Shown: positions 1 to 6,488, numbered from the stretch's first letter. The stretch: 6,525 nt of DNA from Verrucomicrobiota bacterium (GCA_029907285.1 JARYMD010000254.1:1-6525); one strand, 5' to 3'. Numbers and translations are program-made. The notes: generated by a model not told the origin, from the letters alone.

Positions 1-1
1 A

Positions 2-904
2 TTGCCCAGATTGGACGAGCTGTTGAAAAGGGGAACTGCCAACGGACTGCAAGGGTTGCGCCGCATCGAGCCCGCGGAGTTCAGAAAGATCGAACCCAAC
101 GCCGCCGGGCTTGCGGCAATCCACGTGCCCGAAGAAGGCATAGTGGATTACGCGATGGTGTGCGAGCGGCTTGCAGCTCGAATACGAGAACGCGGGGGAA
201 ACATTTTAACCGGCGCACCAGTCGAGCAGCTCAGACGTCTCAACAACGAGTGGGTGGCGACAACCCGGCAGGGTGATTATACGGCCGAGTTTCTGGTGGC
301 ATGCGCCGGTTTGCACGCGGATCGCGTGGCAAGGCTCGCGGGCGAGCAGCCACAGACACAGATCGTTCCGTTTCGTGGCGAGTATTACAAGCTGGGCGGG
401 GCCGGTGCGGATTTGGTGCGGAACCTGATTTATCCGGTGCCCGACCCGAAATTCCCGTTTCTTGGGGTTCACTTTACGCGGTTGATTGAGGGTGGTGTTG
501 AAGCCGGGCCGAACGCAGTGCTTGCATTTGCGAGGGAGGGGTATTCGGTGTGGAAAGTCAACGTTCGCGATTTGGCGGAGGCTTTGGCATTTCCCGGCTT
601 GTGGCGTTTCCTGAAGAATCACCCTGCAATGGTCAGGAGCGAGCTGGCGCGATCATTGAGCAGGGGCGCATTTTGCCGCGCACTGCAGAAACTCGTGCCC
701 GACATTCGTCCGTCAGACCTTCGGAAAGGCGGCGCCGGGGTACGTGCACAGGCAATGAGCCGGTCTGGCGAACTCGTTCAGGATTTCGAGCTTCTGCCAC
801 GGGATGGGGCTTTGCACGTTTTGAATGCGCCGAGCCCGGCGGCGACGGCCAGTCTCGCGATCGGCAGCGAGATTGCAGCGCGGGTTTTGGGTCCTGGCAA
901 CTAA
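2..904 (+). CDS. lhgO: L-2-hydroxyglutarate oxidase, C-terminal part (5' end outside window)
   Basis: FAD-dependent oxidase of the DAO/LhgO family, which oxidises L-2-hydroxyglutarate to 2-oxoglutarate and, in E. coli, feeds electrons to the membrane quinone pool. The 300 visible residues align by eye with E. coli LhgO from about residue 110 onward. Shared blocks are TANGL (12-16), PFRGEYY (123-129), YPVPDPKFPFLGVHFTR (144-160), GPNAVLAF (169-176), AGVRAQA (245-251) and NAPSPAATASLAIG (275-288), the last near the FAD in this fold. The N-terminal GxGxxG dinucleotide-binding segment is missing only because the window begins inside the gene. The TTG at position 2 is therefore an internal codon, not a start. 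The reading frame is open to a TAA stop and looks intact. The family call is secure; the exact substrate is inferred from motif similarity. Confidence 0.93.
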   Translation: MPRLDELLKRGTANGLQGLRRIEPAEFRKIEPNAAGLAAIHVPEEGIVDYAMVCERLAARIRERGGNILTGAPVEQLRRLNNEWVATTRQGDYTAEFLVACAGLHADRVARLAGEQPQTQIVPFRGEYYKLGGAGADLVRNLIYPVPDPKFPFLGVHFTRLIEGGVEAGPNAVLAFAREGYSVWKVNVRDLAEALAFPGLWRFLKNHPAMVRSELARSLSRGAFCRALQKLVPDIRPSDLRKGGAGVRAQAMSRSGELVQDFELLPRDGALHVLNAPSPAATASLAIGSEIAARVLGPGN

Positions 905-909
905 TCCAG

Positions 910-974
910 CCCGGGAATCTCACCGTCTGACCAGATCAGGGCACCCAAAACTTCGTTCCTGTGAGATTTCCGGG
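910..974 (+). repeat. Inverted repeat with long loop, just 3' of lhgO
   Basis: Two 14-base arms, 910-923 (CCCGGGAATCTCAC) and 961-974 (GTGAGATTTCCGGG), are complementary except for one position that would be a G-U wobble in RNA. They enclose 37 bases, which contain a further small stem CTGA/TCAG (927-930/936-939). The position right after the lhgO stop suggests a role in transcript end formation or mRNA 3' protection. There is no T-run after the second arm, so it is not a canonical Rho-independent terminator. The pairing is seen directly; the function is inference. Confidence 0.5.
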
Positions 975-1051
975 GCAGCCCTTCCAGCTTCATGCCCTTG
1001 GCAGTCTGCGGATCGGGGTGATGTTTTCTTTTCCAGAGCTGTGTTATGTTC

Positions 1052-1081
1052 TTGACCTCGTTGGTGCAATGGCATTATACG
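1052..1081 (+). promoter_or_regulatory. Candidate sigma70-type promoter for the HU-like gene
   Basis: TTGACC at 1052-1057 matches five of six bases of the -35 consensus. TATACG at 1076-1081 keeps the TATA half of the -10 box, with an 18-base spacer. Transcription would begin near 1088, giving a leader of about 40 bases before the ATG at 1127. An alternative -10 reading, CATTAT at 1073-1078, gives a 15-base spacer. This is the only good promoter-like pair I found in the 222-base gap, and it faces the next gene. No start-site data support it. Confidence 0.45.
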
Positions 1082-1126
1082 GTGCATGTAGCGATGAGGC
1101 AGCCTTAGGTAAAACAATCAGCCAGT

Positions 1127-1420
1127 ATGACAAAACGTGACTTGGTCGTCCGCATTAGTGAAGAAACCAAGCTCGGCCAGCAATTGGTTTTGAAAGTGGT
1201 GCAGCTGACTCTGGATCACATTTCAGAGGCTTTGGCAAAGGGCGAAACCGTGGAGCTGAGGAACTTCGGTGTGTTCGAGGTCCGCATTCGCAAAGCCAGA
1301 GTTGGGCGCAACCCAAATGCTCCCGAGGCCGACATTCGCATTCCGCCTCGCGCGGTTGTGAAGTTCAAGCCCGGCAAAGAGATGCGCGAAGAAGTGTTGA
1401 AGTTGACGCCTCCCAGTTGA
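1127..1420 (+). CDS. HU/IHF-family nucleoid DNA-binding protein
   Basis: A 97-residue, basic, histone-like DNA-bending protein of the bacterial HU/IHF family, which works as a dimer on the nucleoid. Residues 1-45 form the helical dimerisation half. They are followed by the signature NFGVFEVRIRKARVGRNP (46-63), with NFG in place of the more usual GFG. Pro63 in RNP corresponds to the proline that intercalates between base pairs at the tip of the beta arm. The arm returns through IRIPPRAVVKFKPGK (70-84) and a final helix. Length is typical. The sequence alone does not separate HU from an IHF subunit, so no symbol is given. The ATG lacks a Shine-Dalgarno sequence at normal distance; AGG at 1107-1109 is too far. 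A promoter candidate lies upstream, and hisS follows after a short gap. Confidence 0.95.
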   Translation: MTKRDLVVRISEETKLGQQLVLKVVQLTLDHISEALAKGETVELRNFGVFEVRIRKARVGRNPNAPEADIRIPPRAVVKFKPGKEMREEVLKLTPPS

Positions 1421-1451
1421 TCGCCTGCCTGACTGCGACTGAGCATCTCAA

Positions 1452-1469
1452 GGTTTCGGTACCGAAATC
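1452..1469. repeat. 14-bp perfect palindrome in the hisS leader
   Basis: TTTCGGTACCGAAA at 1454-1467 is a perfect palindrome. The flanking bases extend it to 18 bases (1452-1469) with one G-T mismatch on each side of the symmetry. It lies between the HU-like gene and hisS, 28 bases before the ATG at 1496. It could be an operator for a dimeric regulator, or, as RNA, a 7-bp stem with a GUAC loop (one G-U pair). Symmetry and position are directly visible; function is unproven. Confidence 0.5.
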
Positions 1470-1495
1470 GGCGCATGCTGGCTTTTTCTACCAAG

Positions 1496-2803
1496 ATGGA
1501 ACGATTACCCGGGTTTCGCGATTTTTATCCTGAGCCGTTGCCTGCCAGCGGGGTTTGGAGCATCAACGCCAGACAGCACATTTTTGCCGGATGGCGCCGC
1601 GTTGCGGTCCGCTACGGCTTTGCTGAATACGACGGCCCGCCGCTCGAACCACTTGAACTCTACACACTCAAGAGCGGGGATGAAATAGTTGGACAGCTTT
1701 ACAACTTCACTGACAAAGGCGGGCGTGAAATTGCGCTTCGGCCGGAACTGACTCCAACTTTGGCGCGCATGGTTGCGGCTCACCACCGGCAGTACAAGAA
1801 ACCCATCAAATGGTTTGCCATGCCCCAGTTGTTCCGCTACGAGCGCCAACAGAAAGGCCGTCTGCGGGAGCATTTCCAGTTCAACGCCGACATCGTGGGC
1901 GAATCCGGCCCGGCGGCAGACGCCGAATTGATTGCTCTGCTCATAGACGTCCTGCGGGAGTTTGGCCTCACGGCCCGCGATTTCGTAGTCCGCTTGAGCA
2001 GCCGGCGCGCGTGGGAGGAGTTCTTCCTGAGACGATGTCCCAACACTGCGCGCGCGTATGAGTTCTACCAAACCGTGGACAAGCTCGAGCGTGAATCTCC
2101 CGAGAAAACCAATGAAACACTCAGACAACTGGGTTTCACGATCGACGAAGTGCGGGATTTCATTTCCGCCGGGCGCCCAACTCCGGAGCTCGAGTTCATC
2201 GTCAACGATCTGGCAGGACGCGGTCTTGCCGAGTTCGTGCGCATTGACTACGGGATAGTGCGCGGGCTTGCATATTATACGGGTCCTGTGTTCGAAGCGT
2301 TTGATCTCCAGGGCGAATTCAGGGCAATTGCCGGCGGCGGACGATATGATTCACTTGTCAAACTGATTTCCGGTGGCAAGGTTGATTTGCCCGCGCTCGG
2401 ATTCGGCATGGGCGATGTGGTGTTGACGCGGTTGCTTGAGCGGCAGGGACTGCTGCCAAAGTTCATGCCGTCTCTAGACTTGTTCTGCATCGTGGAAGAC
2501 GAGACGTCCCGGGGTGACGCCCTGCGCACTGTTCAATTGTGTCGCGACGCAGGCTTGAGTGTCGAATACGCGCTTTCGCCATTGAAACCCGACAAACAGT
2601 TCAAACGCGCCTTGGAACTTGGTGCCGGACACGTCGCATGGGTCCAGCGCGGTCCCGACGGGACAAAGTCTGTCAGGCTGCGGAATCTTGCCGCCAGAAC
2701 CGAGGCCGTCGTGCGTGAAAGCGAAATTGTCACAATGCTGAAAGCGGCGCGCGCGGAAGATCGGTCTTGCCCGCAGCCCGGCAATAAGGTCACACTGACC
2801 TGA
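1496..2803 (+). CDS. hisS: Histidyl-tRNA synthetase
   Basis: Class II aminoacyl-tRNA synthetase that charges tRNA-His with histidine using ATP, in the cytosol. Counting from the ATG at 1496 (435 residues): LPGFRDFYPE (4-13) is the typical N-terminus; LRPELTPTLAR (81-91) matches the histidine-binding block; motif 2 runs FRYERQQKGRLREHFQFN (113-130), with Arg114 and Gln128 matching E. coli Arg113 and Gln127; RGLAYYTGPVFEAFD (256-270) is the HisA motif, with Arg256 matching catalytic Arg259 of E. coli. AGGGRYDSLV (279-288) and GFGMGDVVLTRLLE (302-315) complete the core. Residues from about 325 on form the anticodon-binding domain. An upstream ATG at 1475 adds seven residues (MLAFSTK). Neither start has a clear Shine-Dalgarno; 1496 is preferred because family proteins usually begin only a few residues before GFRDF. 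Ala259 replaces the Asp of RGLDYY in many bacterial enzymes. xylB follows after 25 bases. Confidence 0.95.
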   Translation: MERLPGFRDFYPEPLPASGVWSINARQHIFAGWRRVAVRYGFAEYDGPPLEPLELYTLKSGDEIVGQLYNFTDKGGREIALRPELTPTLARMVAAHHRQYKKPIKWFAMPQLFRYERQQKGRLREHFQFNADIVGESGPAADAELIALLIDVLREFGLTARDFVVRLSSRRAWEEFFLRRCPNTARAYEFYQTVDKLERESPEKTNETLRQLGFTIDEVRDFISAGRPTPELEFIVNDLAGRGLAEFVRIDYGIVRGLAYYTGPVFEAFDLQGEFRAIAGGGRYDSLVKLISGGKVDLPALGFGMGDVVLTRLLERQGLLPKFMPSLDLFCIVEDETSRGDALRTVQLCRDAGLSVEYALSPLKPDKQFKRALELGAGHVAWVQRGPDGTKSVRLRNLAARTEAVVRESEIVTMLKAARAEDRSCPQPGNKVTLT

Positions 2804-2816
2804 GCATTTGCGAGCG

Positions 2817-2821
2817 AAGGA
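2817..2821 (+). promoter_or_regulatory. Shine-Dalgarno site fixing the xylulokinase start
   Basis: AAGGA lies seven bases before the ATG at 2829, a normal spacing. It therefore favours 2829 over the in-frame TTG at 2808, which would place this motif inside the coding region and add seven residues with no family similarity. Confidence 0.75.
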
Positions 2822-2828
2822 ACCTGTT

Positions 2829-4364
2829 ATGCGCACCTTGGTAATAGGCATAGATAGTGGCACCCAATCCACAAAAACGGTCGTGCTCGATGTGGAAAAG
2901 CGAAAGATCGTTGGGACCGGCACGTCCCAATACGGTCTGATTTCCGGCCTTCCCCCGGGTGCAAAGGAACAGCATCCTCACACATGGCGCGATGCCGCCG
3001 CCAAAGCCGTCAAACAAGCCCTCAAATCCGCAAAAGCAAAGCCAGCCGAGGTCAGGGCAATCGGCGTAAGCGGTCAACAGCACGGTTTTGTCGCATTGGA
3101 CAAGAACGGCGAGGTCATCCGCCCGGCCAAGCTGTGGTGCGACACCGTGACTGCTCCGGAGTGCGAAGAGATCACGCGCGCCCTTGGGGGGCCGGACGCC
3201 ACCATTGCTGCACTTGGCAACGCCGTTTTGCCCGGCTACACAGCATCAAAAATCCTTTGGCTCAAGAAACACGAACCAAAAAACTTCGCCAGACTCGCCA
3301 CCGTGCTGCTGCCCCACGATTACCTGAACTGGTGGTTGACCGGGCGCGCAGTGATGGAATACGGCGACGCCAGCGGGACAGCGTTGTTAGACGTGCGGAC
3401 GCGCCAGTGGTGCACGGCTGCAATCAACGCGATCGATCCGGACCTTGCCGCGAAACTGCCGCCGCTGATTCCCAGCGATGAACCGGTTGGCCCGGTCCGA
3501 GCTGATGTTGCGAAGTCTCTTGGCATTGCCGCAGATGCGCTGGTAAGCGCCGGTGGCGGCGACAACATGATGGCTGCGATCGGGACAGGCAACGTCCGAC
3601 CGGGCGTTGTCACCGCCAGCCTCGGCACCAGCGGCACAATTTACGCATGCTCGGAAACACCGGTCGTGGATGCACAAGGCGAAATAGCGGCTTTTTGCGA
3701 TTCCACCAACCGCTGGTTGCCACTTCTCTGCACCATGAACGTCACCGTCGCCACTGAAATGGTCCGACGCGACTTCGGCTGGACCCACAACAAAATGGAG
3801 GCCGAAGTGGCCCGCGCCAGCGCCGGTGCCGGAGGGCTGTTGTTGCTTCCCTATTTCGAGGGGGAGAGAACTCCAAATGTGCCGGACGGAACGGGGGTGT
3901 TCTTCGGGGTGAACCAGCGCACTTTCGTTGCACGATGTTTTGCTCGCGCGGCCATGGAAGGAGCGACTCTGGGGATGAACTACGGGCTGCGCCGGCTCAT
4001 CGAACTCGGCATCAAGCCAACGCAGATTCGCGCCACTGGCGGAGGATCAAACTCCAAAGTTTGGCGGCAGATACTGGCGGACGTATTCAACGCCGAGGTG
4101 GTCACGCTCAAGGTTGCCGAAGGCGCAGCCTATGGTGCCGCTCTCCAAGCCTTGTGGTGCTGGCGAAAACACAACGGCGAACAGGCGAGCATCCAGGATA
4201 TCGCTGATGAGTTTGTGCAGTTGAACCCGAAACAGAGTGCATCACCGCGCGGGGAACAGGTCGAATTGTATCGGGAAATCCAGGAACTCCACAACGGCTT
4301 GTCCGCGGCGTTGAGGCCTGTCTTCCGCAAGCACCGCGAGCTGGTGTCGCGCTTGAGTGGATAA
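2829..4364 (+). CDS. xylB: Xylulokinase (FGGY carbohydrate kinase)
   Basis: ATP-dependent sugar kinase of the FGGY family, most like XylB, which phosphorylates D-xylulose to D-xylulose 5-phosphate for the pentose phosphate pathway. The 511 residues carry the N-terminal phosphate loop IDSGTQSTKT (8-17), the substrate-side block SGQQHG (81-86; SGQMHG/AGQMHG in XylB relatives), LWCDT with Asp105 (102-106), GGGDNMMAAIGTG (242-254) whose Asp245 matches the catalytic base (Asp233 in E. coli), YFEGERTPN (342-350), and the C-terminal ATP-site block ATGGGSNSKVWRQILADVF (402-420) followed by EGAAYGAAL (431-439). Length fits the family. The start is set by AAGGA seven bases upstream. It sits 25 bases after hisS and 36 before hpf, so it is probably co-transcribed, yet no xylose isomerase or transporter is in view. 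Another ketopentose or related polyol as substrate cannot be excluded. Confidence 0.9.
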   Translation: MRTLVIGIDSGTQSTKTVVLDVEKRKIVGTGTSQYGLISGLPPGAKEQHPHTWRDAAAKAVKQALKSAKAKPAEVRAIGVSGQQHGFVALDKNGEVIRPAKLWCDTVTAPECEEITRALGGPDATIAALGNAVLPGYTASKILWLKKHEPKNFARLATVLLPHDYLNWWLTGRAVMEYGDASGTALLDVRTRQWCTAAINAIDPDLAAKLPPLIPSDEPVGPVRADVAKSLGIAADALVSAGGGDNMMAAIGTGNVRPGVVTASLGTSGTIYACSETPVVDAQGEIAAFCDSTNRWLPLLCTMNVTVATEMVRRDFGWTHNKMEAEVARASAGAGGLLLLPYFEGERTPNVPDGTGVFFGVNQRTFVARCFARAAMEGATLGMNYGLRRLIELGIKPTQIRATGGGSNSKVWRQILADVFNAEVVTLKVAEGAAYGAALQALWCWRKHNGEQASIQDIADEFVQLNPKQSASPRGEQVELYREIQELHNGLSAALRPVFRKHRELVSRLSG

Positions 4365-4400
4365 TGTTCATTTCCTTGCAACCAATCAGATCATTCTCAC

Positions 4401-4754
4401 ATGAAGTTCATTCTATCAACACACAACGTCACCTACACGAAATCGCTCGAAGAGCACATCCTCGACAAGCTGTCCAAGCTCGAGCATCTGGATCGTTGGA
4501 CGGTGGATGCGCGCGTTCTGCTTGAACACGACACAACCAAGGCGGCCGAAAAGCAGTTCAAGTGTTCCGTTCGTCTCGGTGTAAGGGGCCCAGACCTTTT
4601 CGCTGAAGACTCGGAGAGCGACCTTTACACTGCGATTGACATGGCGTTCAAAAAGATCGAGCAGCAGTTGCGCAAACGCCACGGGAGGCGAAAGGCCAAC
4701 AAACGCACTGAAGCGGCCCGATTCAAGCGACAGCGGCAGGAATCAGAGCAGTGA
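4401..4754 (+). CDS. hpf: Ribosome hibernation-promoting factor / RaiA family protein, short form
   Basis: A 117-residue member of the HPF/YfiA (RaiA) family, which binds the small ribosomal subunit between the mRNA and tRNA sites and keeps idle ribosomes inactive in stationary phase. The beta-alpha-beta-beta-beta-alpha fold can be read from MKFILSTHNVTYT, helix SLEEHILDKLSKLEHL (15-30), and strands around DARVLLEHD (36-44) and KQFKCSVRLGVRG (51-63). The hallmark helix DLYTAIDMAFKKIEQQLRK (74-92) resembles DxYAAID...KLxxQL in E. coli. A basic tail (about 93-111, RKRHGRRKANKR) follows. The long-form C-terminal dimerisation domain is absent, so 100S dimer formation would need a partner. There is no Shine-Dalgarno before the ATG. 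The last four bases overlap the amidohydrolase start. Confidence 0.93.
   Translation: MKFILSTHNVTYTKSLEEHILDKLSKLEHLDRWTVDARVLLEHDTTKAAEKQFKCSVRLGVRGPDLFAEDSESDLYTAIDMAFKKIEQQLRKRHGRRKANKRTEAARFKRQRQESEQ
4738..4742 (+). promoter_or_regulatory. Ribosome binding site for the amidohydrolase, inside hpf
   Basis: AGGAA lies eight bases before the GTG at 4751, still within the hpf coding sequence. With the GTGA overlap of the hpf stop, it supports a GTG start and translational coupling or re-initiation by ribosomes finishing hpf. Confidence 0.65.
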
Positions 4755-6100
4755 GGCGTTCCGGCCCGCAATCCACGCCAACCATCCTGCTCCCGGACAG
4801 CGGGACAGCACGTGCCGAGGCGCGTCACGGCCCCACAGCCCAGCCTCTGTTGATACGAGCGCGGATTGTTGCGCCGGTGGCGCGGCCGTCCATTGAAGAC
4901 GGCGCCTTGCTCATTTGCGGTTCCAAAATCTGTGCCGTTGGACGGTGGCGCCAGATTGCCTCTTCCGTCCCGGCCGGTGCTCACAAAATCGATCTCGGCG
5001 AGGTTGTCCTCCTCCCCGGCCTGATCAACGCGCATGCGCACCTTGATTACACGGACATGGCAGGGCAACTCGTCCCAACAAGGTCGTTCACCGATTGGAT
5101 CAAACTCATCACGGAAGCAAAGAGCGGGTGGGGACCTGACGACTTCGCCTCCTCATGGAGAAACGGCGCTGAAATGCTCGTTCGCTCCGGTACCACCACT
5201 GTAGCGGACATTGAAACCGCGCCTGACATGCTGCCGGATGTCTGGCGCGACACGCCCCTCCGCGTGATTTCGTTCATCGAGCTTACAGGTGTGCGCAGCC
5301 GGATCGCCCCCGAAACAGCCGTCAAGGAAACTCAAAACCGCATTGCGGCATTGTCCTCGGGGCCGGGGCGCGTGGGTGTGGCGCCGCACGCGCCGTACTC
5401 GACGATTCCGGCACTGTTGCGAATGGTCGCCGGTGCGGCCCGGGCGCGGGGCTGGCTCTTGACCACTCACGTTGCCGAGTCAATGGAAGAATACGAAATG
5501 TTCAGGCACGCCCGGGGCCCAATGTTCGAATGGTTGAAGAGGAATAATCGCGACATGTCAGATTGCGGAGACATCACCCCGGTCGCGCATCTGGATCGGA
5601 ATGGATTGCTGGGGCCGAATCTGCTGGCTGTGCACGCCAATTACCTTGATCCGGACGATATCGCGCTCCTCGCGCGAAAGGGGGTATCTGTGGTGCATTG
5701 CCCAAGAAGCCATCGCTACTTCAATCATGCGCCTTTCCAATATGAAAACCTCCTGCGCGCCGGCGTGCGCGTTTGCCTTGGAACAGACAGCCTTGCGACC
5801 GTGATCGTGAAGCGCGGCCGGAAAGCGACGCTCAACTTCTTCGAGGAAATGCGCGAGTTCGCGAGCGAGTTCCCAGACAGACCGCCGCGCGAAATACTGC
5901 GGCTCTGCACTGAAACTCCCGCCGCCGCCCTGCGCCTTTCGGGCCAAATCGGATGCCTCGCCCCGGGAGCAACGGCCGATCTGATCGCGATTCCTCACGA
6001 AGGTTCAATTGCGCGTGCTGACGAGGCTGTCATTGCACACGAAGGGTCCGTGGCAGTATCGATGATTGACGGCCGCTTTGTCTGGCCATTGCCAACCTGA
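4751..6100 (+). CDS. Metal-dependent amidohydrolase / deaminase, COG0402 (ATZ/TRZ-SAH deaminase) type
   Basis: A 449-residue amidohydrolase-superfamily enzyme. It has an N-terminal beta-sandwich segment (about 33-90), a TIM barrel, and the C-terminal sandwich (APGATADLIAI, 404-414). Active-site residues line up with the Thermotoga SAH/MTA deaminase TM0936: HAH (His95, His97), APHAPY (His213), THVAES (His240, Glu243), VHANY (His295), HCPRSH (316-321) and GTDS (Asp346). One metal ion bound by His95, His97, His240 and Asp346 is expected, with hydrolytic deamination of an aminated purine-type ring as the likely reaction. Candidate substrates are 6-aminodeoxyfutalosine (menaquinone pathway), S-adenosylhomocysteine/methylthioadenosine, guanine or a triazine; the sequence alone does not decide. 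The GTG start has an AGGAA eight bases upstream and overlaps the hpf stop. A TTG at 4850 is an alternative without a binding site. The first 32 residues look unstructured and lie outside the family core. Confidence 0.88.
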   Translation: MRRSGPQSTPTILLPDSGTARAEARHGPTAQPLLIRARIVAPVARPSIEDGALLICGSKICAVGRWRQIASSVPAGAHKIDLGEVVLLPGLINAHAHLDYTDMAGQLVPTRSFTDWIKLITEAKSGWGPDDFASSWRNGAEMLVRSGTTTVADIETAPDMLPDVWRDTPLRVISFIELTGVRSRIAPETAVKETQNRIAALSSGPGRVGVAPHAPYSTIPALLRMVAGAARARGWLLTTHVAESMEEYEMFRHARGPMFEWLKRNNRDMSDCGDITPVAHLDRNGLLGPNLLAVHANYLDPDDIALLARKGVSVVHCPRSHRYFNHAPFQYENLLRAGVRVCLGTDSLATVIVKRGRKATLNFFEEMREFASEFPDRPPREILRLCTETPAAALRLSGQIGCLAPGATADLIAIPHEGSIARADEAVIAHEGSVAVSMIDGRFVWPLPT

Positions 6101-6221
6101 GGCCGGCGTGCCGGGCTCAGTTTGAAAATGGGAAACCTCTCACACTCCTTCGTCAACCATTGCCTTGCCGATGAAAGGAGTGGCCGCGAAAGCGCCGAGA
6201 GCGAGTTTGGGTTTACGGCAT

Positions 6222-6281
6222 CTCAGGCTTTTGGCCCGCATATTCCGCAGCCCGGCGTAGCCGGAACCAAAGTTGCCTGAG
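6222..6281. repeat. Large imperfect stem-loop
   Basis: CTCAGGC (6222-6228) pairs perfectly with GCCTGAG (6275-6281). Inside it, TTTTGG (6229-6234) faces CCAAAG (6267-6272), and TTCCG (6243-6247) faces CGGAA (6262-6266). The apex has the alternative stem CCGGC/GCCGG (6252-6256/6260-6264), which competes with TTCCG/CGGAA. The nested order suggests a real 60-base folded unit, either RNA or a transposon-type DNA hairpin. Function unknown. Confidence 0.5.
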
Positions 6282-6312
6282 GGGCACAGAGCCGGTCCCT
6301 GCGCCTGTTGGT

Positions 6313-6340
6313 GAACGCTGCGGTGTTGACCGCTACGCTC
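6313..6340. repeat. Small stem-loop GCGGT-GTTG-ACCGC
   Basis: GCGGT (6320-6324) and ACCGC (6329-6333) form a five-pair stem with a GTTG loop. After a 2x2 internal loop, GAACG and CGCTC extend it with one mismatch. It lies between the two larger hairpins. On its own it could be chance; its interest comes from the series. Confidence 0.35.
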
Positions 6341-6370
6341 AATGTTCAACGCGAACTTGCTTCATTGATA

Positions 6371-6423
6371 CCGACTCACCACCAAAAGGCCGGACCGTGG
6401 TGACCGCCTTTGGTCTGAGTCGG
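6371..6423. repeat. Long imperfect inverted repeat next to the direct repeats
   Basis: CCGACTCA (6371-6378) pairs perfectly with TGAGTCGG (6416-6423). The stem continues with ACCAAAAGGC (6381-6390) against GCCTTTGGT (6406-6414), with one extra A and a small internal loop. A competing perfect pair, TCACCAC/GTGGTGA (6376-6382/6397-6403), would give a different fold. The right arm ends exactly where the first direct-repeat copy begins (6424). No T-run follows. REP-like or transposon-end structure is the favoured reading. Confidence 0.55.
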
Positions 6424-6488
6424 ATAAAGTGACAGGCTCGTTGTCTGGGTGTGGACCCAAATAAAGTGCCAGGCTCGTAGTTTGGGTT
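6424..6488 (+). repeat. Two 28-bp direct repeats, period 37
   Basis: Copy one (6424-6451) and copy two (6461-6488) both begin ATAAAGTG, then A or C, then CAGGCTCGT, and end in a TGGGT-like segment. They agree at 24 of 28 positions. Between the cores, TGGGT-GTGG-ACCCA (6446-6459) can form a five-pair hairpin. An AAAGTGCCAGGC-like core is, as far as I recall, often seen beside REP-associated tyrosine transposase genes, but no such gene is in the window. The repeat is certain; the link to transposition is inference. Confidence 0.65.

Noticed and set aside
1021..1140. A 39-codon + strand frame beginning ATG at 1021 and overlapping the start of the HU-like gene.
   Set aside because: It covers the promoter candidate, resembles no known leader peptide, and has no run of one amino acid to suggest attenuation.
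1505..2128. A 207-codon minus-strand open frame inside hisS.
   Set aside because: It is antisense to a clearly conserved synthetase; long antisense frames are common in GC-rich genes and the translation shows no known domain.
2808..2828. TTG start seven codons upstream for the xylulokinase.
   Set aside because: The AAGGA site fits the ATG at 2829, and the extra residues are not part of the FGGY N-terminus.
6103..6114. Possible terminator hairpin right after the amidohydrolase stop.
   Set aside because: The stem CCGG-CGTG-CCGG is only four pairs, and no T-run follows closely.
6140..6349. A 69-codon open frame on the minus strand in the 3' tail.
   Set aside because: It lies over strong inverted repeats, matches no family I recognise, has an Arg/Lys-rich composition typical of chance frames, and has no visible ribosome binding site. 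I treat it as part of a repeat region unless conservation shows otherwise.
6424..6488. Direct repeats considered as the start of a CRISPR array.
   Set aside because: There are only two copies, the repeats are imperfect, the interval between them is just 9 bases, and no cas gene is present.
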